In this document: piece by piece, positions 43,290 through 53,829 of the stretch | Numbering within the stretch: the first letter of the stretch is position 1 | Layout: each line of letters starts with the position of its first letter | DNA from: Phocoena phocoena | Lineage: Eukaryota; Chordata; Mammalia; Artiodactyla; Phocoenidae | Reading direction: 5' to 3' | DNA length: 64,000 nucleotides | Assembly: GCF_963924675.1 (NCBI RefSeq) | Contig: NC_089232.1 | Location: forward strand, 29,586,842-29,650,841 | Translations under genes and position numbers: made by a program | The notes under the pieces: generated by a model | The model's database searches: none | Told to the model about the DNA's origin: nothing | What the model saw: the letters and a program-made list of their open reading frames with translations, nothing else

Positions 43290-43625
43290 GATGTAATTGA
43301 GGCCCAGAGGTAGTGGCTGATAACGACAGTAGCAAAGATTTACTGAATATTTGCTGTGGACCAGACCGTGAGCTGAGCATTTCACATCTATTACCTCATT
43401 TAATCCTCACAACAATCCCCTGAGAAAAAGACTTTCATTATCCCTGTTCTACAGACCCGAAAACAGAGTCTTGGTAAGGTTAAATGCCTTGAGTCAGGGC
43501 ACCCAGCTACTAAGTGTTAAAAGAAAGATTCTGACCCAAGTTAGTTCAGTGCTTTAACCACAAGCTGTATTGCCTTTGGTGTAGAAGAGGGATTTGGGAA
43601 GCAATTGGTCCAAAGTCACACAACA
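43290..43625 (-). mobile_element. MIR SINE, antisense
   Basis: TTACCTCATTTAATCCTCAC, CCCTGTTCTACAGACCCGAA, CCAGCTACTAAGTGTTAAAA and TGCTTTAACCACAAGC give a long antisense MIR. Text to about 43625 (GTCCAAAGTCACACAACAAA) repeats part of the core and may be a second MIR fragment. Confidence 0.9.
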
Positions 43626-44595
43626 AATTTGGGGTGCAACTGCCCCCCCCCCAGGTTGCCATCACTTGCTGCCCATCCTTAGGGGTCAGGTTCTTGGTGA
43701 ACAATTGCTGTGAAGAGGACAGGGCCAGACCTGGCCTGAAGGCCTCCTGCTGGCTCTGGGCCTTGTCCTTTCCCTCTCAGACCCCAGCTCAGCTGGCCTC
43801 TGGGAGAACATCTAAACTGGGAGGCCCTGGGAGCTGAACTCTTCACAGGGACCTGGTCAAGGTCACAGGTGAGCTGGAGGCAGAAGCTAACACCTGGACA
43901 AGCCCCTCCCCACCCTGGCTCCAACTTCGGACCCTGCCCCAATGGACCAGGCCTTCCCAAGGAGACGTCAGCTCCAAGAGTACTTTGGTGGTCAAGGCTT
44001 GATGGCAAGTCCCAATAAGTCCTCTTTGAGGGCTTAAGATTAGCACAGGGACCTCAGCTATGATTGACGGAGGTGACTGGGGGCAGGTTAGCCTGGATCC
44101 CATTAACGCTTTCCTCTGATTAACCAGTGGGAAAAAAAAAAGGTCCAAGACTTTTCCCTGGCTGCCATCTTCCTCCCTCTTCCCTCCTTCCTTCCTCCCT
44201 CCCCCTCTGCTTCTAACCAGCTGGGCTGTGCGGAGCAGGGACGGGCCCCCATTTCTCAGCCTCAGAGCCTGGGCCACCAACAGGGACTGGGGATTCCCTT
44301 TTTGGGGTCCACTCTGATGTTCCCCAAACCTTCTCTCATTTTATCCATCCTCCCCAGTCTCCCCAGCTTTCATCCAAAGGGCTTAAGCATACCTTCCTGC
44401 TTCACAGGGAAACCCCAGGTCAGGTGGTGTCCTGGTGCAGTCAGCTCTGCGCACTCCCTGCTGTGACTGTTCAGATTTCACTGAAACTTTGGAGGTGTGA
44501 TGGCCTTAATGCAAGCATAAGAGACGCATCATTTATGTTTCATGTCACTCTCACAACCTTAAATCCACAAAGGGGTCAGCACCCTGTGAATTAGC
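43626..44595. other. Unassigned, with a polypyrimidine tract
   Basis: A CCTT/TCC-rich tract runs from about 44164 to 44212. Otherwise unique GC-rich text with no supported gene. A C10 run lies near 43644-43653. Confidence 0.45.
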
Positions 44596-44621
44596 TGTGC
44601 GTGTGTGTGTGTGTGTGTGTT
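44596..44621. repeat. (GT)n microsatellite
   Basis: GT dinucleotides with one GC interruption near the left end. Confidence 0.95.
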
Positions 44622-45725
44622 TAGAGGGAACTTGGGAAGTGCAGGTCTGGATATCCCATAGGGATCCCAGGGCCTTACCTTCAGAAATCCCAGATCAGGG
44701 CTGGCAGAATTCAGTTTTCCCATCTATAAGATGGGCCTTTGGACTTGATGACCTGTCAGTGTCTCTGCTTGCACTCTGGCTTTTCCAGTTCCAGCTACTT
44801 TTCAAACGCATTGCCTCCTGGACACAGCCTCAGCTCGTCTGAAATAGATATCCTATTCCTAAACTCCCTTCCCAATCTGCATCCTGGAAGCATCCGTGAG
44901 GGTGGAGCAAAGGCCACCCAGCATCCCTGGTCAACACTGCCCTCTGTAGAGGGCAGGAGAGGAGAAGCAGGAGGAAAGGAGAGGTTGATTTCTTGTGAAA
45001 CTGTGTGATTTCTGCCAACAACCATCAGAGGCGATCCCTGGCCCTGCCCCAGCTGCCCTCAGACTTTGATTCTGCTTGGATCTGTCCTCAAAGTCTTCAA
45101 AGTCCCTGGAATAGATGTGGTGATACCATGACATTCCCTTTTCCTTCTCTCCTCGTCTTCCCTGAGAACGCTGGGGACATGGCCCCCGTGGAGCTATGAA
45201 TCATGCCTGGAATAGGCTGCAGGAACTGGGGCCTGGAACACACGACTTCGTGGACACCCATGGAGACACTATGGAAAAAGAATGACCCAGTCCCTCCCCA
45301 GAACTGGAGAAGTGAACCAGGGGCATGAGGGAGCAGGCCTTTGGAAAGCTGTCCTCCAGGGAGGCGGGAGAGCCAGGGGTGACTGGGCGTAGGCCTGGGC
45401 GGGGGGGATGGGTACCTGCTCCTGCCCCATGCCTGGCACTGGGCAAAGCTGGAGGTAGGCCGGGAGAGCTGAGAGCCATCTCTGCAGCTGCAGCATCCCT
45501 GGGACAGCCTGCCCTCCCTGGAGCCCAGAGGTTAATTAGACAAAACAACAAGTCCAGGAGAGAAAGCAGAGCAGTATGTCTTTCAAACGCTGCAGCCCTG
45601 GTGGGCACAGCAGATGACAGCTATACAGATGCACAAAGGATGTGAACAGATGCTCCAGCTGGTCAGGGGCTCATCACATGGAGTGAGGCTGGTGGCCATT
45701 GCTAGGACTTGAGCTGGGAGGGAAC
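44622..45725. other. Unassigned
   Basis: A small MIR3-like piece (GTTTTCCCATCTATAAGATG near 44713). The rest is GC-rich unique sequence with ORFs on both strands at 45201-45645. Confidence 0.4.
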
Positions 45726-45740
45726 AAGAAGCCATGGGGG

Positions 45741-45930
45741 GGCTTCCCTGGTGGCGCAGTGGTTGAGAGTCCACCTGCCGATGCGGGGACACGAGTTCGT
45801 GCCCCGGTCCGGGAAGATCCCACATGCCACGGAGCGGCTGGGCCCATGAGCCATGGCCGCTGAGCCTGCGCCTCCTGTGCTCCGCAACGAGAGAGGCCAC
45901 AACAGTGAGAGGCCTGTGTACCGCAAAAAA
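45741..45930 (+). mobile_element. CHR-2 SINE with a small internal deletion
   Basis: Same head and boxes as the other copies, but the CGTCCGGAG-type segment after GAGCCTGCG is missing, shortening it to 190 bp. Target duplication AAGAAGCCATGGGGG at 45726-45740 and 45931-45945. Confidence 0.97.
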
Positions 45931-45945
45931 AAGAAGCCATGGGGG

Positions 45946-47055
45946 CTGGGAGTGGGGTAGGCGGAAGAGGCCTTCAGGTAGTGTCAGGGGTAAGAGGGAG
46001 TGCCATGTAGAAGGACGGATGATATGGGAACCATGGATCCAGAAGGAAGGTCAAGGGACTATGGCCTGTCAAGACAAATCCACTCCACAAGCTCTCCTCA
46101 CCCATGGGCAGGTGGTCACTGCAGCCCCCAGTCACCAGGTGCTGGGGAAAACCAATCCTCAGGACGCGTGGCAGGGTCAAGCCTTGGTGGGTGGCTGCAC
46201 CCTACATCCGGCTGAGCCGGGGTACAAGGCAGACTGTGTACTGGGGAAGCGAGGCCACACACGGGGTGGGCTCGAGCCAGGGCAAGAGGTTACTTTTCTG
46301 GCTCAACCCCAGGCCTCAGGGCAGGTCTGGCTGTGCTGCCCAAGGACACCCCATGTGTGGGGAGCACAGCTGGCCTGCCCAGAAGAGCCCAACGCAGTCT
46401 GCATCCTTCTCCCTTCATTCCTGTTGCCCCCAGGGACTGGTGGGGCCAGCCCAGGTCATTCCAGCTGACAGCCCTCAGCAAAGGACGCCGCCCCACCTCG
46501 CTCCTGCGCCGGCCCTGCCTTGTTTACACTGCCGCTCCAGACCTGAACATGGCAGAATGAAGGGGAAAGCTTTGAGGGGTGCCTCACAGCACTGCCTAGG
46601 AGGAGACCCACCCCTCAGCCCCCTCCCAGAGTCACAGACTCTCTCTTCCAGTGAGGAGGACGGCAGGTGGGGGTGGGGGAGGGGGGTGTCCTTACAAACC
46701 TATGCATCCTTACCCCTGCTTTTGATGGGCTGGTACCAGGGTGGGCACGTGGGTACTGGACCCGAGGGCCAGTTGGAATGGCAGAGGCCTCTCTGACATC
46801 TGAAGGAAATCTCTGGGACTCCACTGTCACTTTCTAACCTCGTCTCCATACCCTCTTCATGACAGGAGCTCCCCGTAGCTTTGTTGACATGACCAACCCA
46901 TCCATCCATCCGTTAACAAACTCATCTGACATCCTGCTTCTCCCTTTTCCTACCGTGGTTCCCTTCACACTGAACTTCCTTAGTACCTTTTGTTCTGTGA
47001 AGCTTCCGGACCTTGACACAAGCTGTATCCTTCCCGTGAGACACCCCACCCCCGA
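45946..47055. other. Unassigned GC-rich stretch
   Basis: Contains the window's two longest non-LINE ORFs (45824-46468 and 46104-46796, overlapping in different plus frames). Neither has a recognisable domain and the first begins inside a SINE, so neither is called a gene. CATC/ATCC units occur near 46897-46910. Confidence 0.45.
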
Positions 47056-47059
47056 CCCA

Positions 47060-47345
47060 AGGCCTCTTTGCCTAGCAAGCCCCTACTTGCCTGTTCAGTC
47101 TCAGCTCAGGTGTGACCTTTTCCAGGAAGTCTTCGTGGGCCGTGGGCCGCTCCTCTGTGCTCCCACAGCCCCCTGGGCTTCTCATGTTATAGCATTTCTC
47201 ATGCTGTGCTGTCATTGCCAAGATGGACAAATGGACTCTTTACCGTGTGCCTCTCTGCATGTGAGATCTCTGCAGTGTGCTGGGGACAGGGGTGAAGAAG
47301 CACCATCCCGTCCATCCCCGCAGTTTACAGGGAGAGGCAAATACC
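47060..47345 (+). mobile_element. L2 LINE 3' region
   Basis: TCAGCTCAGGTGTGACCTTT, CCAGGAAGTCTTCGTGGG, TCATGTTATAGCATTTCTCA and GTGAGATCTCTGCAGTG follow sense L2 order toward the 3' end. Confidence 0.78.
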
Positions 47346-47444
47346 TAAACTAGTGTCAGAAAGCGACGACCTCGTTCACGCTTGGGGTTAACTGTCAGCA
47401 ACTTTCACTTCAGCTTTATCAACTCCATGAGCACCACTACCATC

Positions 47445-47940
47445 TTTTTTTCAGAGAGCTTTCTTGAGGTATAACTGATGTATAATAGGCAGACCTAGTT
47501 AAGGCCCACAGCTGGACCTTTTCTGACAAACGCATACACTGGTGAAACCGTCACCATGGTCGAGATAATGAGCACCTCCATCCTCTTCAGAAGTTTCCTC
47601 CTGCGTCTTATCGGCCTTCCTCCTGCCCCTCCCAGCCCTCGCCCTGTCCCTGGGCAACCCCTGCTCTGCTTTCTGTCACTACAGATTTGTTTGCATTTTC
47701 TAGATTTTTAGATAAATGGAATCATACAGCATGTGCTCTTTTTTGGCCTGGCTTCTTTCACTCAGTATAATTATCTTGAGATTCATCCAAGCTGTGGCAT
47801 GAATCAATAGTTCCTTCCTTTTTACTGCTGACTAGTGTTCCACTGGATGGATTTACCAGGACTTGTTTATCCAGACATCTGTTGATGGGCATTTGGGCTG
47901 TTTCTAGCTTGCAGCTACTCCAGATAAAGCTGCCCAACCT
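47445..47940 (-). mobile_element. L1M 3' UTR fragment, antisense
   Basis: TTCTTGAGGTATAACTGATG, AAATGGAATCATACAGCATG, CTTTCACTCAGTATAATTAT and TCTGTTGATGGGCATTTGGG are typical antisense L1M 3' text. Confidence 0.85.
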
Positions 47941-48007
47941 CTGTGCCGGAGTGTCCGTACAAGCCCTTGTGTGGACAGTTGCTTTCATCTCTCTTATCAC
48001 TGCCTTC

Positions 48008-48066
48008 CTGCATGGACTCCTCCAGTGTCCTGCATGGACACTTCCTGCACGGACTCCTCCAGGGTG
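48008..48066. repeat. Short tandem repeat of a CTGCAYGGAC unit
   Basis: CTGCATGGACTCCTCCAGTG, CTGCATGGACACTTC and CTGCACGGACTCCTCCAGGG lie in series, two long units and one short. Confidence 0.8.
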
Positions 48067-48407
48067 GGCTGCCTGATCAGGAAGGCATCCTGGGCAGGCA
48101 GGGGGCGTGGAGCAAAGAGAAGTGAACACAAGCCTGACCGGCTAAGGCCTTGTCACAGGTGCCCAGGGGCAGTGAGGGGAGGACCTGGCTGCCTGGGAGG
48201 TGCGAGCTGTCACACAACCCACACGCCCCATTAGGGCTCCTGACTGGTCTTTACCAGGGTTGCTGTCTGATTATAGAAAAAGTTTTAGAAGCTTCCTCAC
48301 TCACACCCTGTTTAGAACAGAGAAGTATCTACCAGCACATTCTATTCCCTCTGGGGTAGGGGACAGGAAATGTCCTTTCCTCCCCACAACTGATTCCTTT
48401 CTTAAGT

Positions 48408-48408
<1 letters not shown>
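48067..48408. other. Unassigned
   Basis: No repeat or gene recognised. Confidence 0.4.
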
Positions 48409-48447
<39 letters not shown>

Positions 48448-48464
48448 ACACACACTCACACACA
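48409..48464. repeat. (AC)n microsatellite with interruptions
   Basis: Long AC run with one CAT and one CTC interruption near the right end. Confidence 0.97.
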
Positions 48465-49341
48465 GAGTCCTCTGTAACCCATGCAGAAACAGAGGGGCTC
48501 GGGGCTGCGGGGCTAGAAGGTAAGAGGTCGCTCAGAGACCAGAGGTGGGCCTCCTGGCAGAGATGGTGCAGTTGCCTTAAGGGCTCGGGCCCTCGCCTGG
48601 GACTAGCTGCTCTGGCCTGATCCCAGGTGACAGTGGGACTGCTGAGGGAGCAGCTGATATGGAGGAATTTGAAAAACCCCATCAGTATCTGAGCTGCTTT
48701 AAACACTAGAGCCTCATCCCCTCCCTCTGGACCTTGGGCCCAGCATTTCTTTTTCCCCAAACCTCCCACTCTGGTGTTCCCTGCTTTCTGCCCGAAGTTG
48801 AGGGTCACCACGTGGACAGGCGGTCTTCAAAGCCACTCTGTCCTCGGCTCACTCTGCCACAGGCTACCTCCTCCCTTCACCTCAGGGCCTCCCCATCTTC
48901 AAAGTGAGATGTCTACTCCCAACGCCTTTCTCACTTTGTCCTCCTTTAAAAAGGTCCTTTGGTCAGCTCAAGTCCCTCCCTCAACCTGAACTGCCAACCA
49001 GTTCTTTTTCCGCAAGGCCTGTGACCTGAAGTGATCCCCTTGCATAGTCCCAGGGGGAAGAGAATAGAATTGTCAGCATCTCAGAGACTGCTTCAGTTTC
49101 CCTGGAACTGTGCTGGGCCCCAGGTGGGGGGCTCACCTTTCAGTTGCTGCTGGGATCGGGCTGTGGTGTTAGAATAAGGGACACAGAGTCACCAGGACTT
49201 GACAAAGCGAGAAGAGCCAGGAACAAGCTATTGCCATGTCTTTCCCATTGGACGGAGTCCCCAGGAGCCAGGAAAGGGTCAGAGTGGGGCTAGAACCCAA
49301 AGGCCCTCCTTTCCTGTAAGGTGCTCATTCCACCCTCATGT
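48465..49341. other. Unassigned
   Basis: Unique GC-rich text with no supported gene. Confidence 0.4.
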
Positions 49342-49357
49342 CAAGCCCGCACATTTT

Positions 49358-49555
49358 TTTTTTGCAGTACGTGGGCCTCTCACTGCTGTGGCCTCTCCCG
49401 TTGCGGAGCACAGGCTCCGGACGCGCAGGCTCAGCGGCTATGGCTCACGGGCCCAGCCGCTCCGCGGCATGTGGTATCTTCCCAGACTGGGGCACGAACC
49501 CGTGTCCCCTGCATCGGCAGGCGGACTCTCAACCACTGCGTCACCAGGGAAGTCC
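49358..49555 (-). mobile_element. CHR-2 SINE, antisense
   Basis: Ends in CACCAGGGAAGTCC, the complement of the head. Target duplication CAAGCCCGCACATTTT at 49342-49357 and 49556-49571. Confidence 0.97.
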
Positions 49556-49571
49556 CAAGCCCGCACATTTT

Positions 49572-50304
49572 AATAAACACTTCCCCACACTTAACATGGG
49601 GCATTGTTGCCTGAGGGCCAGAGAAAGACAAATCAGTCGGGGGGCAGGGGGAAAGCCATCTGTGAGGGCATCACAGAAAAATGGTCAGAATGGGTAGAAT
49701 ACAGAAGAAGAACTGGTGTGTCTAATCCCAAATACAGAGGACACAGTCTGAGAGCCCAGCCAAGGAGGAGGGCCCTGCAGTCCCTGGGGCCTGGGAGGGC
49801 TTCACGGATGGACGAGCCCGGGTGGGAGCTGGCCCAGAAGAGCAGGCAAGTGGTGGGAGGGCAAAGCACGGCTCCCTCAAAGGGCTCCAGACTGGGCCCT
49901 GGGCCAACCGGTCCAGCTCCCTCTCAGCAGCACTGCTGCCTCAGCCTCCTCTTCCTTTAGCCTTTGATCCTCTGGGGGCCCCTCTCTGGGAAATCTGGGG
50001 GGGTCAGCATGGAGTCACATCTGGGCACCAACACTTCCCCTTTCCCCTTTGAGGTTGGTGTCAGGTCTTTATTGGGAAATGACCATCCTGGGCCTGGTTG
50101 CAATCCTGCACCCTGCCTCTCAGCTACTCATACCATCCAGTCACCTGCAGCCTCCAAGACCCTTTGAGTGGGGAGGTGAGGATGTGATGATACGGAGATA
50201 TCATTGCTTTCCGCTTTGAATACCCTGGTGGCAGAGGTTGGGGTGCTGAATATAGTAACTGGTCATGGGTCCTGATGTGTGTGTGCATGTATGTTTGTAT
50301 CAGC
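49572..50304. other. Unassigned
   Basis: GC-rich unique text with opposing ORFs. No domain recognised. Confidence 0.4.
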
Positions 50305-50440
50305 GTCACTTTGGGAGCTTATTAAAAGTACATATGTCCAGGTCCCACGCTGGAAAGAGTCAGAACACCCAGGACATGTTGTAAGGAGGTAGGTTCATGT
50401 TTTTAACATTCACCAGCTGATCCTGATGCCCTTCACACGG
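50305..50440 (+). mobile_element. MER20-like hAT fragment
   Basis: TTTGGGAGCTTATTAAAAGT, GTCCAGGTCCCACGCTGG and CAGCTGATCCTGATGCCCTT resemble a worn MER20-type element. Confidence 0.5.
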
Positions 50441-50944
50441 CACCTTCCCCCAAGTGGAAAGCAAAGAGGTTGAAGGACAAGAGAGGTTCACAATCTGGCC
50501 ATCAGTCCTTCCCCATCCAGTCAGCCCTGAGCAGCCCCGGACCCTCCAGCCTCCTCTGGATCTTCCGGAGGCATGGAGGCCACTGGGTTTCACTTTCCTC
50601 ACCTCTGGCTTCGGGGTCATCAGACCCACCCTGGCAAGGGCTCCATCAAAGTGGGACTTCTCCCGTCTCAGGTGCACAGTCTTGGTCCTATGGGCTTCTC
50701 TTCTGCTTGTTTCTCACTCACATCTTGAAAAGCCCACAGCTTTGGACTCTGTAATTGGTGTTCCTGTTTCAGGTCAAATTTTAGCCACTTTTTTTCAAAA
50801 GCTTTTTTTTGTGCTTTATTTTTTTTTAATTATGTTTTGGATCCTCCTTCCAGCTATTCTAGATCAATGTCCTCCTTCTTCCCCAACTCTGTACTCCCCT
50901 TGCTCCAGGACCCTTCCCTCTTAGGACAGCAGTGATGGCTTGAA
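50441..50944. other. Unassigned
   Basis: T-rich near 50790-50830, otherwise unique. Confidence 0.4.
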
Positions 50945-51085
50945 GCCTCTACACCCACCACCTCCAATGCCTCCCATTCTGTGGTCACCCCCACTGTAAC
51001 AACCACCATCAATACCATCTCCCTGGTTTTCATCACCTCCACCATCACTGCCACTGCCACCATCACTGCTCCCTTAATTACCAAT
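50945..51085. repeat. Degenerate ACC/ATC trinucleotide array
   Basis: Runs such as CACCTCCACCATCACTGCCA and ACTGCCACCATCACTG. The reverse strand gives a long Val/Met-rich ORF that is only a product of this repeat. Confidence 0.8.
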
Positions 51086-51229
51086 ACCACAAGCACTATT
51101 ATGTCTGCCCTCATTTTCTTTATAAAGTCTGCCAGGGCGTGGACTGTCATCCTATCCTGACCTTCACGAGATCCTGACTTAGCTTCATGGTTGATGTCTC
51201 CATCTTGCTATGACTGCTCTTGTCCAGGA

Positions 51230-51625
51230 ATTTGCAGGGGCTTCCCAGTCTGCTGAGGGCGATGACATCTCCCAGGGACCCCAGACTCCTGGGGTGAGAT
51301 GTACTCTCAAGGGCTGCACACTGGAGAAGATCCTTCATTGATTAATCACACTGATGGAGCACCCTGAGGGAGATAACCTCTTAAGGAACCTCTAGACTGA
51401 TGGAAGAGGAGTCTCCAGACAAGGTGGAAGAATTTGCTCAGGGATTCTCAGGTTGCTGGGGGAGGCATTTCCAAGGGAAGTTCCCTCCCCATATTGATGG
51501 GAGAGTTTTTAGAGAGCCATCTTCTGACTGAGGTGGACTCTTTAGGGAGGCCTTTGACTAACGGATAAAGGCCATACCCTCAGGGAGGTCAGAGACCGCT
51601 GACAGGTGCACAAGGACCCTGAGGA
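51230..51625. repeat. Decayed tandem array of GGGAGG...GACTGATGGA-type units
   Basis: Related phrases recur: ACACTGATGGAGCACCCTGA, CTCTAGACTGATGGAAGAGG, TATTGATGGGAGAGTTTTTA, TGACTGAGGTGGACTCTTTA, TTTGACTAACGGATAAAG, each with nearby CTNAGGGAG or TTTAGGGAGG. Spacing is irregular (about 30-60 bp), so this is an old minisatellite or a transposon of repeated structure. No family recognised. Confidence 0.5.
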
Positions 51626-52261
51626 ATGGGCGTGCTTTACTGAGGCTCTCATTAGAGAAAACAGAGCTAAGATGCATACCAAAAGCTACAGTAAAAAGTG
51701 CCAAGGTGCACAGTGGAATGGCCCTGGGCCTGCCGCAGCTGCCACATCATGGTGGCCACCTGGTAAGGCCTCCTGGGGAAGGTGGTTCTGGGCTGAGTGA
51801 GCCCCTTGCGGGTCCCAGGGCTCTGTCTCCCTCAGCAATGACCCCACCCATCGCCACCCTGGGAGTGGCTGAAGGGTACCTGCTGGACTTGCATTGTTTC
51901 CACGGCCACTCCCTGTTTCCAGGTTGTGCTCACCCCCACCCCCACCCCGGCCCCAGCACCAGCCCCTGCCCTGCCCTGCCCTCGCAGCCCCAAGTGCGGA
52001 CACAGAGCCCAGGGACACCTGGCGCCAGGACTGTGTGGAGAAGTGCCCTTGGCCAAAGCCAGTGGCGAGTCCGCTTCCCCCAGGGGTGAGGGAAGGTGAC
52101 CTGGGAGTCCAGGTGTCTGACGATGAGCTGGACTCTGATCAAGAGACACCATCATTTGGGGGCTTTTCCTATCAGGACATTCAGCTGTGTTCAGCCACTC
52201 TCTTGTCCCTCAAGATTTCAAGTTTCTTCTTCAAAGTCTCACTAGAAGCTTATTCCCTCCA
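51626..52261. other. Unassigned GC-rich stretch
   Basis: An ACCCCC-rich tract lies at 51930-51960. ORFs on both strands cover the same bases, so no gene is called. Confidence 0.4.
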
Positions 52262-52330
52262 GGAAACCCTAACGCTGACTGTGGACTGAGTCGAACCCTA
52301 ACCAAAGGTAGACCCTAACCCTGGACTGAA
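52262..52330. repeat. Spaced CCCTAAC telomere-like motifs
   Basis: CCCTAAC occurs three times within 60 bp (near 52266, 52294 and 52313), alternating with GTGGACTGAGTCG and CTGGACTGAAACTC. It is an irregular repeat of about 25-28 bp, not a true telomere tract. Confidence 0.6.
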
Positions 52331-52469
52331 ACTCAACGCCCAACTCTATCTTCTGGCTTTCAGAGAAAGCCATTGGTTTCTAAGGAAAACCAGCTAAGAA
52401 ATTATGGAGGCCAGATTCAGCCTCTCTGCGGTAGTTATCGTTTTCACACACAATAACTGCTTCCACAGA

Positions 52470-52522
52470 AATGTGTGTGTGTGTGTGTATGTGTGTGTGC
52501 GCGCCTGTGTCTCTGTGTGTGT
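52470..52522. repeat. (GT)n microsatellite, imperfect
   Basis: GT runs with GTAT, GCGC and CTCT interruptions. Confidence 0.93.
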
Positions 52523-53829
52523 CCTTTATTCTATTTAGAATTCCTTTCATCACAATTTCACCCCATCTTCTCCAGGGAACGGAGGAAATAGGAAATGGAT
52601 CTCGGGTTACAAGGGGAGGAATTCTCTGCAAAGCCTGGAGTTCAAAGGAGGCCCGCGGCCACCTAGTGGGGCCCGGATGTCACTGCATCAGCTGCATCTC
52701 CCTCCTGTGCTCAGGGATGAGCCGGCAATTTGAGCGGTGATGTGAGTGGGAGGCAGCCACTAGGACATGTCAGACGTTTGAAGCTTCTGTCTGTCACCTC
52801 AGACAGTGACCAGAATGAATGAAACCCTCCTCAGTTCATCTCTCCTCCCCCTCATCACTCCACAGCCACAGCATCCTTGGGTGGCTCTCATCTGCCCCCC
52901 TCTCTTTCCACATCATCTCATTCTCTCTCCATCTCTCTCCCTCTCATTCTCCTTCTCTTTCTTATTTTCTTATTTCCAGTCTCTCTCTACTTTTCTCACA
53001 TCATCTTTCTTTTTTCTCATCCAATTTCTCTGTGTCCCTCTTTTGGTCCCTTCCCCTTTCTTTTCTCAACAAAATAGTAAGCATCCCATACCTGTTTGCA
53101 AAGTTTAGTTTCACCTGACGTTATAGGGCTCCACAAGCTGATGCAAGTGTAAGTCTTGCCTCTTTAACCAGAAATATGAGCTGTACTTTTTCTTCTCGTT
53201 TCCACAGCAGTTTGGCTCACTGCAAAATCCAAAAATACCAGACTGAGGGAGGCCTTGGAAATTCAACACTCTCGCTTAACAAAGGAATAAATTTGAGACA
53301 CCATAAAAAGATGGATATTTCCTTGGGCAGCCTAAACCATTAATGGTGGAGTTAGAAGCCTGACCAGTACCCTACCCCCATTAAGACTGTGCCTTTTCCT
53401 TTCTAGGGAAATGTCTCTGGTCCCTCCATACCTATTGCTTTTAACTGAATTTGACTTAATTCCCTTGGACTGATCAATGATATAAGACTCTAATATCTGA
53501 TGATCTTCAGAGACATGAAGACATGTCTAGAACTATGGGGTCAGATTCCCAATATGGGAAAGGGAGGATGAGACCACGTGAGCTGAGTCAGAGGGAAATA
53601 GCAGGATGATGAGACTTGGTCCAAATTTATGGAGATCCGACTTTGATGACAGTTAACTAGGTGGATGAATGAATGGACCAACCAACTGAGGTCTGAATAA
53701 GATAATGATATGAGCACAGATGTCTCATCTGCCTTACCAACCACTCACATTACCCGAGATTGTCACTGAAATGATCAAAATATTAGAAATGTGGAAATAG
53801 GAAATGTGCAGGATCACTGATAATACAGA
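52523..53829. other. Unassigned, with a CT-rich tract
   Basis: CT-rich low-complexity sequence from about 52840 to 53080 produces Ser/Phe/Leu-rich ORFs without domains. The rest is unique and becomes AT-richer toward 53.8 kb. Confidence 0.45.

Noticed and set aside
45824..46468. 214-codon plus-strand ORF
   Set aside because: Its first codons are CHR-2 SINE sequence and the rest has no domain; the frame is open by composition.
46104..46796. 230-codon plus-strand ORF, the longest outside LINEs
   Set aside because: It overlaps another 214-codon ORF in a second frame, has no recognisable domain, no clear exon borders and lies in GC-rich sequence where stops are rare.
48409..48464. Possible CRISPR-like regular repeat
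   Set aside because: Plain dinucleotide repeat in a mammalian genome; no spacers of constant size.
50854..51150. Val/Met-rich 98-codon ORF that looks like a membrane peptide
   Set aside because: Produced by a degenerate ACC/ATC trinucleotide array.
52806..53118. Ser/Phe/Leu-rich ORFs resembling a transmembrane protein
   Set aside because: They come from a CT-rich low-complexity tract in two frames at once.
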